Source: Burkholderiales bacterium (GTDB taxonomy: Bacteria; Pseudomonadota; Gammaproteobacteria; Burkholderiales; Burkholderiaceae_C). Taken from it: a DNA stretch of 6,096 bases. Positions 1-6,096 of this stretch are shown here, in pieces. The notes beneath the pieces are model-generated. The model worked only from the letters and a program-made list of their open reading frames with translations, did not search any database and had not been told where the DNA came from. Position numbers and translations under genes: made by a program. Location of the stretch: positions 1 to 6,096 of the forward strand of contig SXSX01000032.1 of assembly GCA_005793295.1 (NCBI GenBank), read 5' to 3'. Positions within the stretch are counted from its first letter, which is position 1, and the number at the start of each line of letters is the position of its first letter.

Positions 1-2
1 CC

Positions 3-1637
3 ACCGATGCGAAGGCGAAACATCGGGTAGCGGTTAGAACCTACGAGCCCAGCGGAAAAGGCCAAACGCATACATACGCCCAATTGCAGATACAGGCGGA
101 TGCTTTGTCACACGTATTGAAAGCGCAGGGCGTGGTGCAAGGAGACCGGGTGGCGATTGTGATGCCGCAGTGCTTTGAAACGGCGGTGGCCTATATCGCG
201 GTTTTGCAGATGGGCGCGGTGGCTATGCCTTTGTCGATGTTGTTTGGTCCGGAGGCCTTGGTTTTTCGCCTGCAAGACAGTGATGCCAAAGTGGCGCTGT
301 GCCACGCAACGGTTTTGGCCAGTGTTCAAACTGCGCAAAAAGACTGCCCCTTTTTGCAAAGCGTTTTGCACGTCGACGCGGCGATTTCAAACTCTCAAAC
401 GCAAGGGACTTTCAAACCCGTCAACACCTTGGCCCAAGACCCTGCGGTGCTGATTTACACCAGTGGAACCACTGGCAACCCCAAGGGCGCGTTAATTCCT
501 CACCAAGCGCTGATCGGGAACTTGACTGGTTTTGTGTGTAGCCAAAATTGGTTTGGTTTTAATCCGAAAGGGCCTGCTACTGCGCATGGCGCTTTACCCA
601 GCGGATCCAGCGCGGTTTTTTGGAGTCCTGCGGATTGGGCGTGGACCGGGGGGCTGATGGATGCTCTATTACCTACGTTGTACTTTGGCCGTGAAATTAT
701 TGCGTTTGGAGGACGTTTTAGCCCTGAGACGGCTTTGGAATTGATGGGGCAGTGCGGCGTGACCCACACCTTTCTATTCCCCACCGCGCTCAAGGCCATG
801 ATGAAAGCCAGTCCGGGTGCGCCCGGGCAGACGGTGCGCCAAGCGCACCACCTTCGCTTGCAAGCCATCATGAGCGCAGGTGAGGCGGTAGGAGACGCGG
901 TGTTCGCCTACTGCGAGCAGCAACTCGGCGTCACCGTGAACGAAATGTTTGGGCAAACCGAGATTAACTACATTGTCGGTAACTGCGCTATGTTGTGGCC
1001 AGCCAAAGGCGGCAGCATGGGCATGGGCTACCCAGGGCACAGGGTGGCGGTGATTGACGAGGCGGAACGCGAATGCCCGGTGGGAGAAGCTGGGGACGTT
1101 GCCTTAAACCGTTTCAGTCTTAGCGGCCAGCCCGACCCCATTTTCTTCTTGGGGTACTGGAAAAATCCAGCCGCGACCCAGGCGAAATTCACCGGTGATT
1201 GGTGTCGAACCGGGGATTTGGCGGTGCGCGATGCCGATGGCTACCTTTGGTATCAAGGCCGCAGCGACGATGTCTTTAAGTCAGCGGGCTACCGGATTGG
1301 CCCCGGAGAAATTGAGAATTGTTTGGTCAAACACGCAAGTGTTGCCAATGCGGCAGTCGTCCCCAAGCCTGACAAAGACAGAGGGGCACTGGTGAAGGCG
1401 TATGTGGTGATCGCTCCCGAGTATTTGGCAAGCCACAGCGAACACCAAAAAGACCCTGCGGTATTTCAGGCGCAATTGATTGTGCAACTTCAAGCCCATG
1501 TGAAGTCGCTGTTGGCTCCGTACGAAGACCCAAAAGAGATTGAGTTCGTTGATGCTTTGCCCATGACCACCACAGGGAAAGTACAGCGGCGTATATTGCG
1601 CATGCAAGAAGAGGCCCGCGCCGCACAGCGTTCATAA
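3..1637 (+). CDS. AMP-forming acyl-CoA synthetase (AMP-binding ligase), 5'-truncated by window edge
   Basis: This is a cytoplasmic ANL-superfamily enzyme. Such enzymes activate a carboxylic acid with ATP to an acyl-adenylate and then transfer the acyl group to CoA. The visible part is 544 residues. The frame is open to the left edge, and the codons before the TTG at 84 still read like the family N-terminus (THTYAQLQ, then ADALSHVLKAQGVVQGDRVAI), so the true start lies upstream. The ATP-binding loop YTSGTTGNPKG is at 456-488. FGQTE (A5 motif) is at 948-962. RTGDL, the hinge stretch GRSDDVFKSAGYRIGPGEIE (to 1316) and the C-terminal TTTGKVQRR follow, with the catalytic lysine codon at 1578-1580. 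The segment SPADWAWTGGLMDALLP resembles the medium-chain/ACSM and benzoate-CoA ligase branch more than classical acetyl-CoA synthetase. The substrate cannot be read from sequence. All key motifs are intact and the gene ends in TAA. No terminator is visible in the 58 bases before tas. Confidence 0.93.
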   Translation, partial: TDAKAKHRVAVRTYEPSGKGQTHTYAQLQIQADALSHVLKAQGVVQGDRVAIVMPQCFETAVAYIAVLQMGAVAMPLSMLFGPEALVFRLQDSDAKVALCHATVLASVQTAQKDCPFLQSVLHVDAAISNSQTQGTFKPVNTLAQDPAVLIYTSGTTGNPKGALIPHQALIGNLTGFVCSQNWFGFNPKGPATAHGALPSGSSAVFWSPADWAWTGGLMDALLPTLYFGREIIAFGGRFSPETALELMGQCGVTHTFLFPTALKAMMKASPGAPGQTVRQAHHLRLQAIMSAGEAVGDAVFAYCEQQLGVTVNEMFGQTEINYIVGNCAMLWPAKGGSMGMGYPGHRVAVIDEAERECPVGEAGDVALNRFSLSGQPDPIFFLGYWKNPAATQAKFTGDWCRTGDLAVRDADGYLWYQGRSDDVFKSAGYRIGPGEIENCLVKHASVANAAVVPKPDKDRGALVKAYVVIAPEYLASHSEHQKDPAVFQAQLIVQLQAHVKSLLAPYEDPKEIEFVDALPMTTTGKVQRRILRMQEEARAAQRS

Positions 1638-1695
1638 CGCTGGTAATGCTGCCAACGTGACACACGAATTAATATTGAATCCAAAACTCTCAACC

Positions 1696-2760
1696 ATGAA
1701 AACTATCCAACTCGGTCAAAGCGATCTGCATGTGCCTTCTATTTGTCTTGGAACCATGACCTTTGGCGAGCAAGTCGATGAACCCACAACCCATGCCTTG
1801 CTTAGCCACGCGCTTGAGCGTGGCCTGACCTTCTGGGATACCGCAGAAATGTACGCAGTTCCTCCGCGTCCAGAAACCTTTCAGGTGACCGAACGCTATA
1901 TCGGAAACTGGATCTCGAAAAATCCCTCTGCACGAAAAAAATTAACATTGGCCACCAAGGTTGCTGGCCCTTCGCGTGGGATGCCATGGGTGCGGGGCGG
2001 CGCGATGGATGTGACTAAAGCGGACATCATCGTCGCTTGCGATGGAAGCTTGCAGCGTCTTCAAACCGAAGTGATTGACCTGTACCAATTGCATTGGCCA
2101 ACCCGCAATGTGCCTATTTTTGGCATGGCGCACTTTGACCCCAGTAAAGACCGTGAAGTCACCTCCATGCACATCCAGCTTGACGCCTTGAACACCCTGG
2201 TGCAAGCAGGCAAGGTGCGGGCAGTGGGTTTGTCCAATGAGACACCCTACGGTGTGCATGAGTTTGTCAGGCTGGCTGAACAGCACAGTTTGGTGCGTGT
2301 GGCTTCGGTTCAAAACGCCTACTGTTTGCTCAACCGCAGCCATGAAAACGGGCTCGATGAAACCATGCACCGCTTGGGTGTCTCGCTGCTTGCGTATTCC
2401 CCTTTGGCGTATGGATTGCTCACTGGTAAATACGACCGAAGTGGAATCACTGGCCCTGATGCGCCAGCGCAGGCGCGAATCACCAAGTTTGAGTCCACCC
2501 GCAAGCAACGCTGGGGCCGGCCGGAGTCCTTGGCGGCTGCTCGGCGGTACAACGCTTTGGCGGTTGAAAACGGGATGACTCCGACCCAAATGGCGCTGGC
2601 CTTTTGTTACACCCAATGGCAAGTCGCCAGCACCATCATCGGCGTGACCAGCCAAGCGCAACTCGACGAAAACATCAACGCGGTGGGTACGGTGTTGTCA
2701 TCTGAAGTACGCAAGGCGATTGATGCGATTCGCGCGGAGATGCGCGATCCTGCGGTGTAA
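1696..2760 (+). CDS. tas: NADP(H)-dependent aldo/keto reductase, Tas-like
   Basis: This is a soluble (beta/alpha)8-barrel oxidoreductase of 354 residues, expected to reduce aldehydes or ketones with NADPH. It closely resembles E. coli Tas (about 346 residues), sharing LGTMTFGEQ, AEMY-VPPRPET, GNW, K-V-GPSR, LYQ-HWP, LLNRS and LTGKY. The catalytic tetrad is visible as D48, Y53, K88 and H133. The C-terminal STIIGVTSQAQLDENI fits the cofactor-phosphate binding region. The ATG at 1696 was chosen because MKTIQLGQSDLHVPS matches the family N-terminus. A GTG at 1657 in the same frame would add 13 residues that look like leader sequence. Neither start has a convincing Shine-Dalgarno sequence. The stop TAA overlaps the ribosome binding site of the following ybaK remnant, which suggests co-transcription. 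E. coli tas was found as a suppressor of tyrosine auxotrophy; the physiological substrate here is unknown. Confidence 0.93.
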   Translation: MKTIQLGQSDLHVPSICLGTMTFGEQVDEPTTHALLSHALERGLTFWDTAEMYAVPPRPETFQVTERYIGNWISKNPSARKKLTLATKVAGPSRGMPWVRGGAMDVTKADIIVACDGSLQRLQTEVIDLYQLHWPTRNVPIFGMAHFDPSKDREVTSMHIQLDALNTLVQAGKVRAVGLSNETPYGVHEFVRLAEQHSLVRVASVQNAYCLLNRSHENGLDETMHRLGVSLLAYSPLAYGLLTGKYDRSGITGPDAPAQARITKFESTRKQRWGRPESLAAARRYNALAVENGMTPTQMALAFCYTQWQVASTIIGVTSQAQLDENINAVGTVLSSEVRKAIDAIRAEMRDPAV

Positions 2761-2764
2761 GAGG
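2759..2764 (+). promoter_or_regulatory. Ribosome binding site of the ybaK remnant
   Basis: AAGAGG lies 7 bases before the GTG at 2772 and overlaps the last two bases of the tas stop codon. It supports GTG 2772 as the original ybaK start and suggests that the broken gene may still be translated. Confidence 0.55.
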
Positions 2765-2771
2765 TTTTGGT

Positions 2772-2909
2772 GTGGCCAAAAAAGACCATGTCAGTGAAAC
2801 GCCTGCGACGCAGTTGCTCAAGCAACAAAAGATTGGGTTTACAGAGCATCCGTATGAGTACCTAGAGCATGGCGGCGCACAGGCAGTACAGTGCGTCTTA
2901 GAAGATTAA
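2772..2909 (+). pseudogene. ybaK: ybaK remnant (Cys-tRNA(Pro) deacylase, internally deleted)
   Basis: A GTG-started reading frame of 45 codons begins V/M-AKKDHVSETPATQLL and continues IGFTEHPYEYLEHGG. I recognise this as the N-terminus of betaproteobacterial YbaK/EbsC, a trans-editing enzyme that hydrolyses Cys-tRNA(Pro). After the GG (codons 34-35) the family normally continues into a core of roughly 110-120 residues containing the catalytic lysine. Here the frame goes directly into AQAVQCVLED and stops. That tail resembles the usual C-terminal end of these proteins (PVQCALAD-like, from memory). The simplest reading is an in-frame internal deletion of roughly 340-350 bases joining the two ends near 2871-2882. 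The active site is gone, so deacylase activity is not expected. The start, the ribosome binding site and the position between tas and plsY are retained. Alternatives are a short expressed peptide of new function or an assembly collapse. The N-terminal identity is firm; the C-terminal match is less so. Confidence 0.8.
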
Positions 2910-2929
2910 AAAATTAGAAGATTAAAACG
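2898..2929 (+). repeat. Tandem direct repeat, two 16-base units
   Basis: TTAGAAGATTAAAA occurs at 2898-2911 and again at 2914-2927. The 16-base units match at 14 of 16 positions, differing only in the last two bases (AA versus CG). The first copy encodes the last residues (LED) and stop of the ybaK remnant. The second lies between that stop and the plsY ribosome binding site, in a different frame. It is AT-rich compared with its surroundings and looks like a local slippage duplication. Confidence 0.85.
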
Positions 2930-2933
2930 ATGT

Positions 2934-2939
2934 GAAGGA
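2934..2939 (+). promoter_or_regulatory. Ribosome binding site deciding the plsY start
   Basis: GAAGGA ends 8 bases before the TTG at 2948 but only 2 bases before the TTG at 2942. The spacing therefore favours TTG 2948. An ATG at 2930 in the same frame is followed at once by TGA and cannot be the start. Confidence 0.6.
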
Positions 2940-2947
2940 ACTTGACT

Positions 2948-3595
2948 TTGGAAGCACTCATCCCTTTTTACCCAGCGCTTGCAAGCACGGGCGCCACACT
3001 GGCCGCGTATTTGGTGGGGTCTTTGTCGTTTGCCGTCATCGTCAGTCGCCTGATGGGGTTGAACGATCCAAGGACCTATGGAAGTAAAAATCCGGGCGCT
3101 ACCAATGTGTTGCGCTCAGGCAGCAAGATTGCCGCCATCGCGACTTTGCTGCTGGATGCGCTCAAGGGGTGGGTTCCTGTGTTTTTGGTACAGCAATTTG
3201 GGGCTCCCTATGGTCTCGAAGGCGGAACGCTGGCCTTGGTGGGATTGGCTGCATTTTTGGGCCATGTGTACCCGGTTTTTTTCCGCTTTGAAGGGGGGAA
3301 AGGCGTGGCCACTGCGATGGGTGTGGTCGTAGCGATCAGTGGCGGCTTGGGTTTGGCAACCGGTGCAACGTGGTTGTTGATCGCCTTCTTCTTTCGCTAT
3401 TCTTCTTTGGCTTCTTTGATCGCAGCGGTGTTTGCGCCGGTGTTTTACCTGATGGGGGACGGCGTCGCTTGGCGCTCGGACAATGCCCAAGCCCTGAGTT
3501 TGGTCATCATCAGCGGGTTTTTAATTTGGCGGCACAGCGAAAACATATCCCGACTGGTTAAGGGGACGGAATCAAAGCTGGGTAAAAAGTCTTAG
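2948..3595 (+). CDS. plsY: Acyl-phosphate:glycerol-3-phosphate acyltransferase PlsY
   Basis: PlsY transfers an acyl group from acyl-phosphate (made by PlsX) to glycerol-3-phosphate, giving lysophosphatidic acid, the first committed step of phospholipid synthesis. It is an inner-membrane protein. From TTG 2948 the product has 215 residues, typical for the family; TTG 2942 would add two. All three family motifs are present: GSLSF (24-28), YGSKNPGATNVLR (44-56), and GHVYPVFFRFEGGKGVAT (105-122). The conserved tail RHSENISRLVKGTESKLG starts at residue 195. Hydrophobic stretches near residues 10-35, 60-83, 94-112, 119-145 and about 150-195 fit the five-helix topology. There is no ATG near the N-terminus, so a TTG start is required. 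It sits downstream of the ybaK remnant and is probably read from the same transcript. Its TAG stop overlaps the yajQ stop on the other strand. Confidence 0.96.
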   Translation: MEALIPFYPALASTGATLAAYLVGSLSFAVIVSRLMGLNDPRTYGSKNPGATNVLRSGSKIAAIATLLLDALKGWVPVFLVQQFGAPYGLEGGTLALVGLAAFLGHVYPVFFRFEGGKGVATAMGVVVAISGGLGLATGATWLLIAFFFRYSSLASLIAAVFAPVFYLMGDGVAWRSDNAQALSLVIISGFLIWRHSENISRLVKGTESKLGKKS

Positions 3596-4077
3596 TCTCT
3601 GAAATTGTTGAAACTCACCGGCACGTCGGTGATTTCCTTTTTCAGCAAGGCCATGGCGGCTTGCAAGTCGTCACGTTTGGCGCCCGTCACACGTACGGAG
3701 TCGCCTTGAATTGAGCCTTGGACTTTGAGTTTGCTGTCTTTAATGATGCGCTGAATTTTTTTACCCAGTTCGGCTTCAATGCCGTTGCGCACTTTGATGA
3801 CTTGCTTGACCTTGTCACCGCCCATTTTTTGAATATCACCCATTTCTAAAAAGCGCACGTCCACATTGCGTTTGGTCAGCTTGTTTCGCAAAACATCTTC
3901 AATCTGCGCCAACTGAAACTCAGCATCGCCAATCATCGTGATTTCTTTGTCTTTGATTTCAATGCTGGCCGAGGTGCCTTTAAAGTCAAAGCGGGTGGTG
4001 ATTTCTTTGGTGGTGTTCTCGACGCCATTTTTTACATCCACCAAATTGGCTTCGCAAACCGTATCAAAAGAAGGCAT
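3592..4077 (-). CDS. yajQ: YajQ family nucleotide-binding protein
   Basis: This is a small cytoplasmic protein of 161 residues, the usual family length, with two tandem ferredoxin-like (RRM-like) halves. The hallmarks are the start MPSFDTV, TTRFDFKGT at about 27-35, KIQRIIKDSKLKVQGSIQGD-VRVTG in the second half, and the C-terminus FNNFRD. Members have been reported to bind tRNA or nucleotides, and a Xanthomonas homologue binds cyclic-di-GMP and acts with a transcription factor. Which of these applies here cannot be read from sequence. The start ATG (4077-4075) is supported by CAGGAG nine bases upstream. It is convergent with plsY, sharing the four bases at 3592-3595, and divergent from murB. 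Confidence 0.96.
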   Translation of the reverse strand: MPSFDTVCEANLVDVKNGVENTTKEITTRFDFKGTSASIEIKDKEITMIGDAEFQLAQIEDVLRNKLTKRNVDVRFLEMGDIQKMGGDKVKQVIKVRNGIEAELGKKIQRIIKDSKLKVQGSIQGDSVRVTGAKRDDLQAAMALLKKEITDVPVSFNNFRD

Positions 4078-4152
4078 GGAACTTATCTCCTGTCAGGGGT
4101 CATTCGGGGCAATTGCACAGCGGGGCACCTTGCGCAATGCGACAATCCCATC
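4078..4152. promoter_or_regulatory. Divergent yajQ/murB intergenic region
   Basis: These 75 bases separate two divergent genes and so should hold at least the yajQ promoter and probably one for murB. No strong -35/-10 pair is visible. TTGCAC at 4113-4118 followed after 17 bases by AATGCG is at best a weak match on the plus strand. Two short palindromes stand out, GCAATTGC (4109-4116) and TTGCGCAA (4130-4137). CGGGGCA occurs twice, at 4105-4111 and 4121-4127. No known operator was recognised. Confidence 0.35.
4087..4092 (-). promoter_or_regulatory. Ribosome binding site of yajQ
   Basis: On the minus strand CAGGAG lies 9 bases before the ATG at 4077-4075, a near-consensus Shine-Dalgarno sequence that fixes the yajQ start. 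Confidence 0.7.
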
Positions 4153-5202
4153 ATGTTAGTCGAGAAAAACGTCCCCCTCCAGGCACTCAATACATTTCAT
4201 ATCGTGGCCCGTGCCCATGGTTTGGTGCGGGTGCGCAATGAAGCTGACGTGCTGGAGGTATTGGCTGACCCGCAATGGGCTCAGGAGCCCAAATTTGTCT
4301 TGGGCGGCGGAAGCAATTTGGTCTTGACGGGCGATGTAAAGCCGTTGGTACTTAAAGTGCAAGTTCAAGGGCGAAGCGTGGTGGGCGAGACTGCCAAGGC
4401 TTGGATTGTGGAAGCAGGGGCAGGGGAAGATTGGCACGACTTCGTGGCATGGACTTTGGCTCAAGGATTGCCTGGGCTGGAGAACCTGGCGTTGATCCCC
4501 GGCACGGTTGGGGCTTCACCAGTGCAAAACATTGGAGCGTATGGGGTTGAACTGCAAGACCGGTTTGATGCGCTTGACGCCATCGATCTGACTACGGGCA
4601 AGCTATTTACTTTAGACGCAGCCCAGTGCGCCTTTGGTTACCGCGACTCCATCTTTAAGCATGGCGGGACTGCGCCCTTGTTAGGTTTGAAAGACCGGGC
4701 CTTGATTTTGCGGGTGCGCTTTTCTTTACCTAAGGTTTGGAAGCCCGTACTAGGCTACGCTGACCTCGATAAAAAGCAGGCCCAAGCTGGTTGTGGCCAC
4801 CCTACAGCGCAGCAAATTTTTGACTGGGTGTGCGAAATCCGCCGAGCCAAGTTGCCAGACCCTGCGGTCATTGGCAACGCTGGTAGTTTCTTTAAAAACC
4901 CGACCGTCACGGCCGAGCAGTGTGCCGACATCATCGCGCGCGATCCGAAGTTGGTGCATTACCGCTTAGACGATGGCAGTTACAAGTTGGCCGCAGGGTG
5001 GTTGATTGATGCTTGCGGTTGGCGTGGCAAAGCGGTCGGTCAGGCTGGCGTGTATGAAAAACAGGCCTTGGTTTTGGTGAATTTAGGCATGGGGGCTTTA
5101 GGCGCCACGGGCGGAGAGGTGATGACCCTGGCCGGTGCAATTCAGACCAGCGTGTACGAACGATTTGGTTTGCGCTTGGAGACGGAGCCAGTGGTTTTGT
5201 AG
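4153..5202 (+). CDS. murB: UDP-N-acetylenolpyruvoylglucosamine reductase MurB
   Basis: MurB is a cytoplasmic FAD enzyme that reduces UDP-GlcNAc-enolpyruvate with NADPH to UDP-MurNAc, the second committed step of peptidoglycan precursor synthesis. The product has 349 residues and matches the E. coli-like (type I) form. The FAD-binding segment FVLGGGSNLVL is at 48-58. GLENLALIPGTVGASPVQNIGAYG follows. The substrate-binding GYRDS carries Y163 and R164. GNAGSFFKNP carries the proton-donor serine S245, and the C-terminal LETEP supplies the conserved glutamate (likely E345). The ATG at 4153 gives MLVEKNVPLQALNTFHI, the standard family N-terminus. No Shine-Dalgarno sequence precedes it, so initiation may be leaderless or rely on other signals. 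The next gene follows after 31 bases on the same strand without a visible terminator. Confidence 0.97.
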   Translation: MLVEKNVPLQALNTFHIVARAHGLVRVRNEADVLEVLADPQWAQEPKFVLGGGSNLVLTGDVKPLVLKVQVQGRSVVGETAKAWIVEAGAGEDWHDFVAWTLAQGLPGLENLALIPGTVGASPVQNIGAYGVELQDRFDALDAIDLTTGKLFTLDAAQCAFGYRDSIFKHGGTAPLLGLKDRALILRVRFSLPKVWKPVLGYADLDKKQAQAGCGHPTAQQIFDWVCEIRRAKLPDPAVIGNAGSFFKNPTVTAEQCADIIARDPKLVHYRLDDGSYKLAAGWLIDACGWRGKAVGQAGVYEKQALVLVNLGMGALGATGGEVMTLAGAIQTSVYERFGLRLETEPVVL

Positions 5203-5233
5203 CAGCTTGGGTTATGAAATAAAGAGTAGAAAA

Positions 5234-6096
5234 ATGAAGCATGTTTTGGTTTTAGGCGGAACGGGTTTTGTGGGTTCCCATGTTTGTGAAAAGTTGTGCC
5301 GCGCCGGCTATCGTGTGAGTGTGGCAACGCGCAAAGCCCGCAATGCCATTCATATTCAGCATGTGCCCACACTGACCGTGCTTGAACTTGATATCCACAA
5401 CGAGGTGGCCTTAACCCAGGCCATGCAGGGGGTCGATGCTGTAGTGAATTTGGTCGCCATCTTGCACGGTAGCGCTGCGGCGTTTGAACGCGTACACGTC
5501 GAGTTACCCCAAAAAATCGGTCGTGCTTGTGTGAAAAATGGGGTGAAACGCTTGGTGCATATCAGCGCCTTAGGAGCGAATGCAGAGCACACAGAAACTC
5601 CCCCTTCCAACTATCTGCGTAGCAAAAGCCACGGCGAGCAGGCTTTACAAAATATCACGGTCCAGTCCCAAAGCGAAATGCAGCTTGTGGTTTTACGACC
5701 CAGCGTGATTTTTGGGGCGCAAGATCAGTTCCTGAATGTCTTTGCAAAGTTGCAGCGCGTTTTCCCTGTCATGCCACTGGCGTGCGCAACTGCCAAATTC
5801 CAACCCGTGTGGGTTGAAGACGTGGCCTTGGCTGTGGTGCGCTGCTTGCAGCTTTCAGGTGCAGCCGTTAAAGCAATGCCCGTGATTGAAGTGGTGGGGC
5901 CTCACGTTTTTACACTCAAGTCTTTGGTACAAATGGCCGCTCGCTACAGCGGTATCGGCCATGGCCGCGGGCGTCCTGTGATCGGTTTACCGCGTTGGAT
6001 GGGAAAAATTCAGGCCCTGATCTTGGGTTGCTTGCCCGGTGAGCCTGTAATGAGTGTGGACAACCTAGATTCCATGCGCATAGACAACGTCAGCAC
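5234..6096 (+). CDS. NAD(P)-binding epimerase-like protein, NDUFA9/atypical SDR type, 3'-truncated by window edge
   Basis: The visible 287 codons encode an extended/atypical short-chain dehydrogenase fold. The Rossmann dinucleotide motif GGTGFVG is at residues 8-14, right after the start strand MKHVLVL. DAVVNLVAILHG (about 73-84) and VKRLVHISALGA follow. A YxxxK pair is present at Y127 and K131, and then LRPSVIFG. The set matches bacterial proteins annotated as complex I NDUFA9 subunit family or NAD-dependent epimerase/dehydratase. They are often assigned sugar-nucleotide or quinone-related roles, but the substrate is generally unknown. The ATG at 5234 is preceded by AAAGAG seven bases upstream. 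Related proteins are roughly 310-330 residues, so the end should lie about 100 bases past the window. It follows murB closely and may be co-transcribed. A role in respiration or envelope sugars cannot be decided from this sequence. Confidence 0.88.
   Translation, partial: MKHVLVLGGTGFVGSHVCEKLCRAGYRVSVATRKARNAIHIQHVPTLTVLELDIHNEVALTQAMQGVDAVVNLVAILHGSAAAFERVHVELPQKIGRACVKNGVKRLVHISALGANAEHTETPPSNYLRSKSHGEQALQNITVQSQSEMQLVVLRPSVIFGAQDQFLNVFAKLQRVFPVMPLACATAKFQPVWVEDVALAVVRCLQLSGAAVKAMPVIEVVGPHVFTLKSLVQMAARYSGIGHGRGRPVIGLPRWMGKIQALILGCLPGEPVMSVDNLDSMRIDNVS

Noticed and set aside
84..86. TTG at 84 as the start of the acyl-CoA synthetase
   Set aside because: The frame continues open to position 3 with family-like sequence (THTYAQLQ), so the TTG is an internal leucine codon and the gene is cut by the window edge.
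1657..1659. GTG at 1657 as the tas start
   Set aside because: The extra 13 residues do not resemble the family N-terminus, while ATG 1696 gives the expected beginning. It cannot be fully excluded because neither start has a clear ribosome binding site.
1638..1695. Possible terminator or promoter between the acyl-CoA synthetase and tas
   Set aside because: Only a three-base-stem TGG/CCA pairing and no T run is seen. GTGACA and TAATAT are only 7 bases apart, far too close for a sigma-70 promoter.
1942..2661. Minus-strand open frame of 239 codons opposite tas
   Set aside because: It lies entirely antisense to a well-supported aldo/keto reductase and its translation resembles no family I know. 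It is explained by the codon bias of the real gene.
3116..3490. Minus-strand open frame of 124 codons opposite plsY
   Set aside because: The translation is arginine-, glutamine- and histidine-rich, typical of a shadow of a hydrophobic gene, and plsY is certain on the other strand.
1..6096. A hidden multi-gene defence, mobile or biosynthetic system
   Set aside because: Every open stretch is explained by recognised housekeeping or metabolic genes or the ybaK remnant. No array, transposase, toxin-antitoxin pair or unknown conserved cluster is visible.

Overview
This 6,096-base window looks like ordinary chromosome from a betaproteobacterium. The Comamonadaceae (the Rhodoferax, Polaromonas and Limnohabitans neighbourhood) are the most likely source. 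This rests on protein sequence character (YajQ, MurB, PlsY, and a YbaK-type N-terminus beginning AKKDHVSETPATQ), moderately high GC with frequent TTG and GTG starts, and my recollection of this gene order in that family. No database search was possible. No transposase, integrase, tRNA, rRNA, CRISPR array or phage gene was seen.

Layout, left to right. (1) Positions 3-1637, plus strand: an AMP-forming acyl-CoA synthetase whose start lies beyond the left edge. (2) 1696-2760, plus: a Tas-type NADP(H)-dependent aldo/keto reductase. (3) 2772-2909, plus: a 45-codon remnant of ybaK (Cys-tRNA(Pro) deacylase). It keeps its ribosome binding site and N-terminus, and apparently its extreme C-terminus, but has lost the catalytic core. 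A 16-base tandem duplication covers its stop codon. (4) 2948-3595, plus: plsY, the membrane acyl-phosphate:glycerol-3-phosphate acyltransferase, with a TTG start. (5) 3592-4077, minus: yajQ, a small nucleotide-binding protein, whose stop codon overlaps that of plsY. (6) 4153-5202, plus: murB, divergent from yajQ across 75 bases. (7) 5234-6096, plus: an NAD(P)-binding epimerase-like protein of the NDUFA9 type, running off the right edge.

How the genes relate. The plus-strand genes tas, ybaK remnant and plsY are closely spaced and probably co-transcribed. The acyl-CoA synthetase may belong to the same unit, since the 58-base gap before tas shows no terminator. plsY serves phospholipid synthesis and murB serves peptidoglycan synthesis, so the right half is envelope housekeeping. 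The acyl-CoA synthetase and the aldo/keto reductase are metabolic enzymes with unknown substrates.

The observation most worth following up is the internally deleted ybaK. I found no evidence for a new multi-gene system here.
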